64,000 nucleotides of DNA, taken from Eudorina sp. 2006-703-Eu-15. Taxonomy: Eukaryota > Chlorophyta > Chlorophyceae > Chlamydomonadales > Volvocaceae. Position 1 is the first letter of the stretch. Every line of letters starts with the position of its first letter. A model generated the notes under the pieces. The model was not told the origin of the DNA. It did no database searches and saw only the letters and a list, made by a program, of their open reading frames with translations. The translations under genes and the position numbers were made by a program. Shown one piece after another: positions 25,629-37,080 of this stretch. The stretch lies in assembly GCA_003117195.1 (NCBI GenBank), contig BDSI01000066.1, positions 62,001-126,000 on the forward strand, in the 5' to 3' direction.

Positions 25629-27045
25629 GTTTTCAGGGCTGAAAATTAAGACGTCGCGCCGTGTTAAAGAAAGATTTCCTTAGATGCACAAATTGCTCAG
25701 CGGCTCGTCTTTTTCTTTTATGAAAACCCGGCGAAATTTGCATCAAAAAGTTGCATCGCTTACCCTAACCGTCAGTTGGGACAACAACCATCAACGTACT
25801 TTGGTTAAAGTGAAACGTGCAACTATCATACTTTGCCCAACAACTTTGCCCAGTTCTTGTTTCCAGTTCGGCGGTTGATGAGCCTCTTGACTCGTCTGGA
25901 CGGTACAGGCTTGAAGCTTGTAACACAAGAACGTCAAATGCTTGTGCAACCGTGCAGTGGCGCTTTTGCACTACCCTGTCTCAAAAGGAAACCGGGCTTG
26001 CATTCACATTGTCGACAACGTCCTCGCCACTGACCACAACAGCGCAGCAGCTGCCACAATTCACGACAACCACCTAATCCATATCCACGAATCCAAGCTC
26101 GTCCGTCTGTTCCTCCAAGAAGCCCTTGGCCGACAACGGACTGACGATGCCCCACTGGCCCCACCCCGGACCGGCCAGCAGCTCAGCCGCCTGGCCGCAA
26201 TACTGCAGCTCGTCACCCAGCGGGACGCCGCGGGCCGCCGTGATGGCGACGGCCTCCCATTTGAATGAGGATGCGGTCGAGAGCAGTTTCGCTGCGGTGT
26301 CTCGCACAGACGCGCAGCGGAGACTCCGGGCAGCGCCCTCCCCCGCCACCGTCGGACCTGCCGCACAACTCGATGCGGCGCGACCGCCCCTCCTTGACAA
26401 ATGACAACCCCGCCAGGATCCCAGCCCGTATGACCCGGCGCCTCACGGCAGATGCTTTTGCAACCCATATGTCCGTACATCCTCCCACATGCACACGTCC
26501 GCCCCCGGACGCGCCGCCAGGCCGTTGAGGAAAACCGGCCGCTCCCACCAACCTCAGAGTTGAACAGAGGTCCAAAAACAAAAAACGACGGCCTTGGCCT
26601 TCATGGCACCGTTTCTTTGCCGCGTCCGGGTTACCCTCCAGCGTATAGCTTATAGCGTATAGCGCAGCGCCGCCGCAGTCAAGGCACAATCAATTCTGAC
26701 GTGATAACAACACGCCCCGCCCGTCGTCCGATGTACGGCTGCCTGCGGTACGGGCGGCCGGTTGACGACGGAGGCCAACACTGCCTCAAGAACAGTGTAT
26801 GTTCGCTACACATCTTATTGTACGACTTGGGAACCAACAAGGAACGCACCAACGACGCGACCCATCTCGCACCAGCGCGCGCTCTCCCCCCCTCCGCGCC
26901 GCCCCACAGTCCTTCTACTATGCCCGGCGCACGACCCACCCCGACCTGCTCCGCGTCGTCCGTCAACACCTTCGCCCCGCCTGACCGACTCACCGGCTAA
27001 ACACCTCCCCTCCCCTCCATCACCGCACCCCTACCACGGCTGCGG
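25629..27045 (-). other. Region with one unrecognised coding-like stretch
   Basis: About 1.4 kb upstream of the DFR-like ATG. Minus-strand frames at 26689-26400 and 26330-26074 look exon-like. The second ends with GWGQWGIVSPLSAKGFLEE, a short acidic tail and a TAA stop, and a donor-like gtccgac follows IELCGR near 26360. They could be the last exons of a gene truncated at its 5' side. I recognise no family. The rest has no visible content. Confidence 0.3.
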
Positions 27046-27905
27046 GCTATGATACAGAGGTCGCCGTCCGGGCAACTCCGGCGGTGCTGATCTCCGTCGT
27101 CTCTCTGCTTTCCTATAAATCCTCGGTTGAGCCCCGCATGCCACTCCATCGCCTCCCCCACACCCACCCATGGCGACACCCTCACCCCCTCGCGCCGCCC
27201 CTCACCACCCCTCCCCGTCACCGCCCTACGCCCCGCCGCCCCACCGCCCGCACGCCACCCGCCGTACCGCACACGCGCACGCACCCCCGATCGCAACCCC
27301 CTGCGCCCACGGCCTCTCATGCGTGAGGCCGCGCGCGCCCGGCCGGGCTGGTGGGGAGCCGATCACCCCGGTCCGCCACCCGGCCCTCTTGCGTCACCCC
27401 CGCGGTCACCGATTGCTCCCTGATTGCGGAACTCCTGTTTCTGTGCCTGCCAACCCTACGCCCGTCTGCGATGTCGCCCTTCCGTACACCCGTACGCCCG
27501 TACATTCTTGCATTGCTATTTCCGTCTACCGTTTCCTGGACCCACCCTCTTTCGCCGCGTCGCCGCCGGGTTTGCGTGCTCTTTTCTTCTTTTTCTTTAA
27601 TTTAACCTTTGCCTTTGCCTGCCGTTTGTCCGCCCTTTGTTGCAACTCACATCTTCCGTTCGCCTCGCCGTCCGTCCGCGTTTCGTCCCATTTGCGCAGG
27701 TGAGTACTACGTTCTCGATAATTTGTGCTGTCTGGGGTGTGGTCCGTCCTCGTGCTGTCGCGCGTTGGTTGGTCCGGGATGGGTCCGGCGGCGACGCGGT
27801 CGCCCGAGGTAACAGTGAGCGCACAATTCAGGTATGTATGGTAAGTAACTTGGGTCGCGTATTGACTCCTGTGCCACGTATCGGTTCCCCAATCCATACC
27901 CCCGG
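27046..27905 (+). repeat. Dispersed repeat, copy 1 (about 0.9 kb)
   Basis: Diverged but clearly alignable with the reverse complement of about 49660-50540. Shared landmarks are tcgccgtccgggc at one end, a TATA-like ctataaatcctcggttgag near 27112, a GT donor-like gcaggtgagtactacg near 27697 and cggttccccaatcc at the other end. The internal open frames are not conserved as protein. It could be an LTR or other non-coding transposon piece; target duplications were not identified. Confidence 0.7.
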
Positions 27906-29002
27906 CAAAGGGGGGGAGCGCAGACCCGCTTCCTGACACGCATACACGCTGACTGGCACACGCGCAGAGAGCACATATGCCGTACACGCCTATGGAGTGC
28001 CGTGTCTGTAGTGTTACACTATGAGAGAACAACGACACACATTTAAACACACGCAGGTGGACCGGTACGGCAAAGTACGGCGCCAGTTTGCCGCACTACC
28101 GCGGCGGCGGCGCGGCGAACACCGCTGGTCCCGGGGCAGCAGCTTCCCCCCGACCCCTTTGGCCCCGTGCTGCTCTCCGCCCGCCCGACCAATGCGGCCT
28201 GTGCCCGTGCGGCGAGCGGCCAGGGTGCGGCCACCCCGGGGGCGAAAGGTCGCTCCACCACCCGCCCACCAACCCATCTGCATGAAGCCACCACCCCACA
28301 GCCTTACGACGACCGCCAACCCCATTCACCACATCTCCCGCGCGTTCATGACCCGTACATGCTGTTTTGGGCTCGGGTACAACCCAAGGTGCCACCATAA
28401 CGAGAAGGCAAGGAGGGAGGGACGGCAGGGGGAGGGGAGGGAGCACGGGGTGGCAGCAGCAGCAGCAGCAGAAGCCGCGGCACAGCATGGTCAGTGCGAG
28501 TGGGATGGGTAGGTAGGTAGGTAGGTAGGTAGGGTAGGACAGGTGGAGTGGGTGGTTGGATGGTATGCACTAACGGGCCCCTGTGCTGCGCTGTGACCAA
28601 TGCAGGGGCCCACGCCGCATCCCTGCGCCCAAGCCTCCCTGCGGCCTCAATGGGGGCCCCGACACCTCCAAAGTCGCCCCCACCGGTTACCGCGAAAATC
28701 ATGCGCCGGCCCCGTTCCGTGCAGCCGTCCAGATCGACTCCGTGGTCCCTGGTAGGCTGGATAACCGCAGGCTGGATAACCGCGTCAAGTGGCCCGGGCT
28801 CGTCCCGCCTGGGTAGCACAACACCGCCTCGCAGTCCGCGGCCTACCTCGTGGCCTCGTAAACGACCTGACTGATGGCCCCGGGCCCTGCAAGCACCTTG
28901 CCGGGCCCCATCTGCCTCCCCCAAAGCCGGCCTTCCCCTGGCCCTCTTGTCCCCTGGCCACGGTCCCTAGCCCCACCTTGCCGCGTCTCCACCAACGTTC
29001 AC
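27906..29002. other. No confident gene; (GTAG)n tract
   Basis: GC-rich sequence with a (ggta)n microsatellite at about 28508-28533. The left part of this stretch might hold further decayed exons of the trehalose-phosphatase fragment on the minus strand, but none matches the family. Confidence 0.4.
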
Positions 29003-29722
29003 AACGCGTCCTCGTCCGTGTGGTCATCCCCCACGTATATGGCCACCACATCGGGCTGCTGGCTGAGGCTCAGCGCCTCCACCAGGTGAGACAGCGCTGT
29101 GCCCTTGTGCCAATCCACCTGGGGGCGGGGGTGCGGGAGGGAAGACGGGGAGGGTGGGGGGCCGGGGGCGCAGAGCCAGTTACACCGGGGGCTTACGCGG
29201 CACAGGGTTGCGAAGGGTACCCCGCTCGTAGCTCCCCCGCCCCCTGTCGCACAGCGGTGTGGCGGCCGCTCCAGCGCCGGCCTCGGCGGGACCCTCTCCA
29301 CACACGTGACAGCCCTCCTGAGTAGCTTCAAAAACGTCCGCCATGTTGTTTTGGTTTACAGTGCCACCCGCTTGCCCTCGCCTCCAGCCCTGCTGGCCCG
29401 TCCCGGCCACTTACCTCTGTCGCCAGCCGAGGCCTATCAACCCAACCCCCACCATCCAACCGCTCACCCGTGCACCCGCCCTGGCCGCCCCGCCCCAATG
29501 GCCGCTACCCGCCGGCCAGCCCCACCTTCGGCCGGACCTCCACCACCTTCCTCCCGCGGGTCATCCGCAGGTCGTCATGCTGCGCCATCAAGCCCTCCAC
29601 CGTGGATATGACCTCCTGCCAGGACTCCCCCGGGCAGTTCCGGAAGTGGGCGCTCACACAAAAGTTGTTGTGCTCCACACTCGAGCCGGGCACGCGTTTC
29701 AGGCTCGAGGAGCATGCCGCTG
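29003..29722 (-). pseudogene. Trehalose-6-phosphate phosphatase domain fragment
   Basis: Two minus-strand exons match the C-terminal half of trehalose-phosphatase (HAD superfamily). The first (about 29526-29722) has SSVEHNNFCVSAHFRN and TRGRKVVEVRPK. After an intron, the second (about 29003-29117) has VDWHKGTALSHL and the HAD motif YVGDDHTDEDAL. Donor and acceptor are in phase 0. The nucleophile motif (DxDGT) and the first half of the domain are missing upstream, where the sequence changes character. Downstream a TGA follows DEDAL, and nothing resembling the family's last strand is seen. It is a captured or truncated piece, not a working enzyme. The full gene would remove phosphate from trehalose-6-phosphate. 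Confidence 0.7.
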
Positions 29723-30461
29723 CCGCCTCAGCGAGCGGGCGTGACGGAGATTTCCAGCGTGACGTTTCACAGAGCGACGAATGTGAAACTATTGGTAGTA
29801 CAGTGACAACGGAACCCATCGCTATTCTTGATGGCCAGGGGGGTCTGCGGTCCGAGCGCAGAACGCACCTGCTGCGACTAGGCCAACGCGCTCGACTACG
29901 TCTCCAGGCATGCACTGTATACCCACGCAGCCAGCCTAAAATTGTCTTTTGATGCCTGATGTGGCTGCAATTGTGGAGCTAGCCAGAATGTGCATAATAT
30001 GGCGTGTACTTTGTTCTGTAGTGTCGATCCCATGATGAAATAGGTTGTTAGGGGGAAAATCACATATGAAGCAGAAAGGGCGCGCGCATGAAATCAAAAA
30101 GACTCTCCGGCCACTGTTCACAGGTCCCTCGCGCAGGCGGAAAACACAGAATCTCATCACAAAATGATACATCTGCCCGATTCAAACATTGGTTCCCCAA
30201 TTTGGACATTGGATGTCAAGTTGCCAAAAAGTCGAACGTTCACAGCATTGTGCTGCGAACGGTCTGCCGTATGAGTCCAGGGTAGGCTAGCGCGGAGCTG
30301 GGAAGACCTAGCTGCACCACCTGCCTCGCTATAATTGCGAACTTCTCGTTCTGGCAGCCCCAAGAATACGGCTTTTCTCGCACGCCCCAAGATACTGCAT
30401 CAAGGCGCCGCAACTTAAATAGCCCGGAGGCCCCGAAGTCGTGGCCCTTGCCTCCACCCAG
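29723..30461. other. Unique 5' region of CR copy C
   Basis: About 740 bp, AT-richer than its surroundings, found only here in the window. It should contain the copy C promoter. No gene is visible. Confidence 0.5.
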
Positions 30462-33400
30462 ATGGACGAGGTCGTCCTGCATCGGAATACGCTACGCATA
30501 GCTCTCGAAGCCCGTAAAGCCGACCTTGGGCTCTTCACAGATGAATATCTGGACAAGATGTGGGCCGGTGGCTACCGCAGCGAGAGCAACTTGATGGATG
30601 CCAGTTTCATGGGCCTCGAAAAGGTTGGGCTGCCGCCTGGCGTTATTGACCACATCCTAAAGCGGCAAGGTGCGCAAGTTTCGCTTAGACTTAAATTCAA
30701 GCCAGGGTTGGGGGCTTTCTACTGCGAGGTGCTGTACCTGGTTATTGCGGAGCAAAAATAGCAGCTCGAACGTCCTGAGGCGGTTCAGTACGTACGTCTA
30801 TCCTCTATGCGAATTAGGGTAGTTGTGTGCCCGCGACCTTAAGGCTGCAGTCTCACTTGATTCCGTTGCGCTTTCTTCCCCCTTCAGGCTCGCTGCCTGC
30901 GACTGCTGGTGAGCATTTCCACGAGGCCGTAGCACACGTGCGAGTGCCAAGCAACTATCTGCTTGGAAATTGCAGCAATGTGAAAATCGCATTATTGCTG
31001 CTCCTGCTCACCCCTTGACGAAGGAAATGACTGCAATGATTAGTCTGCAAATAGCACGCTAACGTTCGGGGATGACGGCCGACGGTGACTGACCGATCCA
31101 GCGACACTGTGTACCTCCGGTCACGGCCCCACTCCTGTCGATGCAGGCGCGGCGGCTGGTCCGGGTTTGGGTGTTGGGAGTAAGAAAGGTAAAGGCATAA
31201 CGCGTGGTGGGGTGCAATCCTGTGTGAATGGACCAGGGGGTGAACAGGGAAATCGAGCCCTGAACGAAGATATTGCCAGGGTACCGGAGGGGACATCCAT
31301 GCCGTTTTCGTGCGATGCGTGCTCATGGATGTTGTGCATGTCGTAATGCTCCGAAGCTCTTGACATATTGATGACTGCTGGCCCTGCCCCGTCAGTCGAC
31401 ACCACCGACCAGTACCTCGAGGCGTGCCTGGCCCCATTGGACGGCGCCATGCTGTGGAGCGGAGAGGGCCTGTCGTGCCTGCAGGAACCCCTGCACCCCC
31501 GCTTACCCCTGCTCGCGGACGATGCAGACGACCTGCTCACGACGCGGCAAGGCGCACGAAAATGGCTGGTATCGCCCGCCGACGAGCCCCTGGTAGGACA
31601 CGGGGTGGGCTGTGGGCTTTGGGGGCGCATAGTTTGTATTGTGTAAAATTGGTAATGGCATGTGTGCACACTGTGTCGACACGCAGGCAGCGACTGCGAC
31701 GAGCCTCTGTCATTACGTGTCGGAATGGGTGGCGAGACCATTGACTGCTGAGGGCTCGACGGAGAGTTACATGGTGCTCCGCACGTATCGAGCGGTGGAG
31801 GGGCCGCTGGGGTTCATTTCAAAACGTGTGCACCTGGGGTCAACCATCCGCACGGACCGGAACGCTTCGGGCACGAGTAGGGCGACAGGTAGGTAGGTAG
31901 GTAGGTAGGTAGGTAGGTAGGTAGGTATGACAATCGTTTCATCAGCATGACTCTTGCAATCACTGGTGGCCGCCTCGTCACTGGTGCTCAGTTACCTGCA
32001 TTACATGACTATCCAGATGATGTATGGCTTGTGCAGGCGAGCGCCTGCGGCCGGACTTCCTTTGCTGGGTTGGCGGAGCCCTGCTGTTTAAGGGCGAGGA
32101 GAAGGCGTCCGCGGGGGAAATGCAAATCGCGATGCTGGAGCTGAAGGACAAGATGTCGGAGGCGTGGGATGCGGAACTCTTGCCTGACCATCGAGTGCCC
32201 TGCATGCTGGCCTACGCGGCTGCTGGCCATCACCTGCAGGTACGTACACATTAGAAACAGTGAGGGGGTTGGTCACAACACCAGAACGTGTGTTCTTTAT
32301 GGCCTTCTTGCCTAGGTGTAGTGCGGGCACTCTGTCGCTCTTACGACTGGACCACTAACCCGCCGATACTTTTTGCCCGTTGTGCAGTTCTTCTGCATCA
32401 AGCGTTCGGGGTGAGTGCAGCGTGTCTGCACGCACACGAGTTGATGGGCGCCTTATTAGCTGGCGGGCAAAGTGGATCGCGGTTCTTATGCAACATCGCG
32501 GCGGTTTTACTTTCTCTCCCTGCGTGATGCCCTGCAGGGGTGAAGGCAAGCCGCTGTTGCAGCCTGTCAGCGCAGGCCTGGACCTCACGGATCCCGTTGA
32601 CCGGGCCATGGCCGTCACCATCACCTTCAACATCTACCGGCTGCTGCGCGGGGTCGCGGCGACGTTGCCGCTGGAGGTTCCCTTGGCTGTGGGAGATGTC
32701 ATTCGGACAGCCAACAGCTCCATCACAATCCTGCAAGGTGGGCGAGATTGCACCCATTTAGTCCGCAGCGCTGTGTTGCTTGCGAGGACACCATCGGGTT
32801 CTTTGAAGTCAATGTGGCTGACACTGTTGTGCAGGATACATCCGCAAGAAGATAAGCAAGTTCAAGGAGAACCACGCGGCCTTCACCTCGTTCGAGGTGT
32901 TGACGGAGTTGTACACCAAGATTTCGAAGCCCGCGCACGAGGGCAAGATCATCCAGGTGCACGGCTCCAACTTCCCGACCTTGCACGACGGCGACTACAT
33001 CGTCCACCTGCAGCCGGTGGGCGTGCGAGTCACGGGTCCCCCGGACAACGAGGGCGAGCTTGCTCTGGCGGTGAACGGCGCGCTGTCCGGCCTCGCGGCG
33101 CTCCATTCGGAAGGTGAGCCTGTCTAATTGGGTGGCTCCCGCTGTGATTTGCTTGTGTGTAAAGCAAGAAACCCGCCCGAACAGAGCCGATTTACCAATG
33201 CATGTACGTGTTTGTAGGCAGGCAACAGTTCTCAGGTGTGCATCGACCCTGTCATGGACCGTCTAAAGTATCCCTGCTCAGTCTGCAAATTCTGACTCGT
33301 CTTGGCCAATCCCTTCCCCGCTCGGTCTGCACATTCTGACTAGTCGTCCTTGTGGTGCACTACAGGGTTTGTGCACCGGGACGTGCGCTGGCCCAACCTC

Positions 33401-33706
33401 ATCAGGCTGCCGGCGCAAAAGCGGTACCTCCTGATAGACCTCGAGCACGCCGGCCGGGTCGACGAGGACTGCAGCCAGTCGCCGTTTCCGCTGCGGCACT
33501 GGGGCAATGACATCCTGGCGGACGGCCGCACCTACACCACCGCCTCCGACCTGAAGATGCTGGCGCAACAGCTGCTGGCGGGCCCGCTCCGTTTTGCGCT
33601 CAGCGAGGCGGGGCTGAACCTGCGGGAGCGCCTCAGCCGCGGAGAGGTATCGGCGATGGACGCCCTGGAGGACAGCTGGTTCGCCTCGATAACTGGGCGC
33701 GGATGA
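30462..33706 (+). CDS. Crinkler-RHS (CR) effector-type kinase, copy C
   Basis: Eight exons: 30462-30669, 31396-31592, 31687-31888, 32037-32239, 32388-32410, 32538-32737, 32835-33113 and 33366-33706. Phases are consistent and give 550 residues. The header (residues 1-69) is SAM-like, with DEYLDKMWAGGY and a terminal VIDHILKRQ aligning to the copy A header (DEELDALIQAEY ... KIDHILHAQ). From residue 70 the protein is the same as copy A: GEEK motif near 223, catalytic HRDVRWPN with Asp443 and Asn448, and LLIDLE with Asp462. No stop or frameshift is seen. It faces CFAP54 tail to tail, 3.4 kb apart. ATG 30462 is the first in frame; further upstream exons cannot be excluded. The kinase C-lobe motifs are seen directly; the effector role is inferred from the family. 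Confidence 0.75.
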
Positions 33707-35679
33707 GCTGCGGCCGCGCTCTTGTGTCACAGGCGGTGCGAATGTAGGGTGCTCCTGCTTGCACTGCGTGTGGGCCCTACCTGGCCACGTGGAGAGGGAT
33801 CTCTTGCAGTCTTACATGCCGAACGAGACGAACGGAACCCAGGGGAGAGTCTCAGCTTGATTTGGGATGGGCGGCTGTAGGGGCGAAAGTGCGCTCCACG
33901 ATGGAGTGCATGATGGGAAGATGTCGTTGTGCATCGTACGGCCGGGGAATTTGGCTTGGGAGGGTGCATGACTTGAAGAAGTCGGACGACGGCGCGGGGG
34001 CGCGGCAGGGACGGGGCGGAGAGGACCGCGGGGGAACCGCGGGCGATGGGGGTGGCATCGGCCCACACCTGGGGTCGCTCGGTGGCCCTGGCGGTGTTGT
34101 TGGCGGTGGCGGTGGCGAGGAGGAACGGGCGAACAGCCACGGTGGCTGGGATGTTGCGGAGCGATGCTGTGTGGACTCCTGACGTGGGGCAGGGGGGGCG
34201 GCGGAAAGCTGGGGTCTGGGAGGTCCTTCAGTGGAGACATCCGTCAGCCGGTGCAGCCGGGGAGGGCGGGAAGGGGGGGAGGGGGCTTGAGGGCGGGTTT
34301 GCGACGTCGCATTTCAGCGGCGACATCGACCTCCTGGAGGACAGCTTTATCCAGTCGGTGACGTTTTGCGGTTTCGCTATCGTAAGTGGACGTAGGGGGG
34401 GAGGACGGCGAGGGTGGGGAGGGGCCGAGCCCCGTTGCTGAGCCCCGTGGCCGAACCCCGCAGCCGCCTAACCGAGTTGGGGTTTGGTGGAGAGACGATT
34501 CGGCCAGGCGTCCCCACCCGTTGGTCCGCCCAGCGATGCCGGACTAGTTGAACGAGCAAGGCCAACCATCGATTGGCTCCCTCCCCCCAAGCTCAGCGGG
34601 GGTTTCGAAGGGGTCCTTTTTGAGCAACGGCGCAGTGCGCGTATCAAAGGGGGCCCGGGATGAGGGAGGACGGTCCTCGCTCCCATACCTGGCAGGACCG
34701 TGCACGTCCGATCGTCGGGGGCTGGTTGTTTCGTACGTCACCGTTGGACCTCCCGATTGTTCCAATGATCCACCGGCCGGTGTTGCGTGGTAGGAGGATT
34801 ACGGTCTCCGCCCCGCAAGCTGCAGCCCCTGGCACCCGGGGTGTTGCGGGTACGGTAGGTGGTACATCATTTGGTGTGCGGGGTAATTTGCCTCCACGGC
34901 GATGCACCGCTGGAGGCTGGAGTGGGGAAGGACTTGAGGACCGAGGAAGGGCTGAGGGAGCGCACCGGGGAAGCGGAGCAACGAACGTGAGCGTGCGGCG
35001 GCAGCATGCGTGTGTAGGGCCGAAGGGTGCTCGAAGGATGGCGAAGGGGTGGCGGCAGGGGGCCCGACGCCGAGCAGATTTGCGCCCTTCGGCGGCGTGA
35101 CGTGGATGGCAGCGTGCTCTGCGGCATGCAGGACGCTGTGCACAGCCGCTGCCGCCGTGCGGTGACGATTGATGCGTCACAGTGTGAAGGCAACGCGGCC
35201 GTGAGGTTTCAAGATTGTGATGTTGGTGTGATGTCGGGGTGTGTGTGTGTGTGCATGGAAAGGATGTGATGGTAAGGGCAGCCGTGGAGCAATGGATTGG
35301 CTGGCTTGTGGCCCGTGTGTCGGCAGAGAGCTGGCCCTGCGTAGCTTCGATGACGTGGTTTCTTTCCGGAAAGAATTTTTGCAAACACGAGCTGCTCGTG
35401 AGACGGAGGTTGATGCTACGTGGTCTACGCCAAACTCATACAGTACAAATCTTGGGTTTGCTCGTAGCTGTCATTTGTGCACACTTGCATACAAAACAGT
35501 AAGCCATGGCTTAGTCTGCCTAGCCGCGGCCGCCCTGGCACAGACGGGCTCGGGCAGGCATGTCAGACATCGCAGACATCGCTCCCAGCGCCATTTCGTC
35601 GACAGTGTGGTGCACGCCGGCAAGAATGCAACGTGCCAGCAGTTGCCGTGGAAGTGTGCATCATAGGTTGAATGAATGA
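33707..35679. other. 3' flank of CR copy C, no confident gene
   Basis: Counterpart of 1787-3930 and 14066-16133. Holds a short TG run at 35240-35253 and composition-driven frames only. Confidence 0.6.
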
Positions 35680-36027
35680 ATGAACGTTACAGCGGACCCC
35701 AAAGGGTTATCATTCAGGCGGTACATCCAACGGGGCGCTTCGCGCTTGCTTAAACGTTGTACGGCATTTTGTGGAACTAGACTCGAGGTAGACGCAGGGC
35801 TGGACACTGTAGCAAAGGCCAAGGCGATCATGGCCCTTGAGATTCCAGCCGATGAGATGCTTAGGGAGTTCCGCCGGCGGTTACTTGCTGATTGGGACCG
35901 CGAGGAAATAAAGGTTAGCCCGCGTGAGTTCCCCGAGTACACGGAGAACAGGGGGGACCAGGACAAGCCTGGGGTCACGGCGTGCAGGTACGCGCGTTGG
36001 ATGGGGGTTGAGTACTCGGTAGGGTAG
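35680..36027 (+). CDS. Hypothetical 115-residue ORF of the duplicated unit (copy C)
   Basis: Same frame as 16134-16481, open and starting with ATG. No recognised domain. It lies between the convergent CR kinase and CFAP54 genes. Confidence 0.3.
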   Translation: MNVTADPKGLSFRRYIQRGASRLLKRCTAFCGTRLEVDAGLDTVAKAKAIMALEIPADEMLREFRRRLLADWDREEIKVSPREFPEYTENRGDQDKPGVTACRYARWMGVEYSVG

Positions 36028-36416
36028 ATGATCATAAGTCGAAGCTGGAGCACACGTAGGCACCATACCGCACTGATGCGTTTTCGGCGAGGGAGTTGGG
36101 ATCTCGATGTTTCGAGGTTTGCGAGGCACCCGGGGCGTAGGGCCAAGATCGGAGCGCACGTGCCGGGTCTGCGAGGGGGGCGCCGTAGAAGCCGGACGCA
36201 CCCCCGACTGGACTCCTAGGAATGGCCAACTGCCTCCCTGGAGTCCGCAACCAACTTGCTTCCATCTTGCGCGCATGCCCACAGCAAGAGTAACAAGAGA
36301 TATCTTTGTATCGATTTAGTTGTGTGCGCATTTAAGGCGCCCAGAAACTGTGGTCAACCTGGCCACTTTGTCATGCTTGGGCGCGACACCTCGCGCACAT
36401 ACCTCATATCACAACT

Positions 36417-36421
36417 TTACA
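36417..36421 (-). terminator. Candidate TGTAA poly(A) signal for CFAP54
   Basis: TGTAA on the minus strand, the usual green-algal polyadenylation signal, about 660 bp past the CFAP54 stop and the only one seen in this 3' flank. Confidence 0.45.
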
Positions 36422-37080
36422 TTAGGAGGTTTGTTGTATCCTTTAGGAGGTTTGTATAACCTAAAGTACACAAAGATATACATTAGGAAAACTGATACCA
36501 CAAATCGGACTCGATGGCACCCGCGCGCTAGCCGGGAAAGAACCAGCATCTTGGTATTTTGTTAACGATAGCAGACATATATGATGCTGGGCCCAAGCGG
36601 TTATGGACACGATGGCGACAGCGAGAGCAATGATGGTGACGACCTGGTGCCCTATGACGCCTGTGGATACGACGACGCAGATTACGCACCACAGGACGAC
36701 TGCAGACCCCAAAATGTAAGACTTGGATAGCAGCGAAGGGCCATTGGTCGCCACCGGGAGTGCTCGTGTGACCGCACGCTCGCCTCCGTAAGAGCCAACC
36801 CAGCCGCCGCCCCCGCCCCCCTTTCCCTCGCCAGCAGTCGCCGCCCCCTGCACGAGACCACACACCACCACCTCGGTTGAGCGGGTTCTTTTCCTAAACA
36901 CACCACCTCACCTCCCCCCTCACCTCACCAAGAGGTCCCGGACAAGCCACCCGGCCGCACGGAGCCAGATCGCGATGGGATGGGACGGGCCCAGTTCCGC
37001 CGCACCTCCGCACACACCCCAACCTCAAGACCCTCAGCCCCTGCCGTGTACGGAACCGCCCCAGGCACCATAAGGCCCTC

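Larger units (their letters stand above)
30928..36548 (+). repeat. Duplicated unit, copy C (next to intact CFAP54)
   Basis: Direct repeat of copy B and inverted repeat of copy A. As the only copy contiguous with a complete CFAP54 gene, it probably reflects the ancestral order. Relative to A and B it has lost about 90 bp near 34223 and 16 bp near 36054. Neither hAT insertion is present. Confidence 0.9.

Noticed and set aside
30441..30461. Longer header start for CR copy C
   Set aside because: The codon at 30441 is GTG; the first ATG in frame is 30462.
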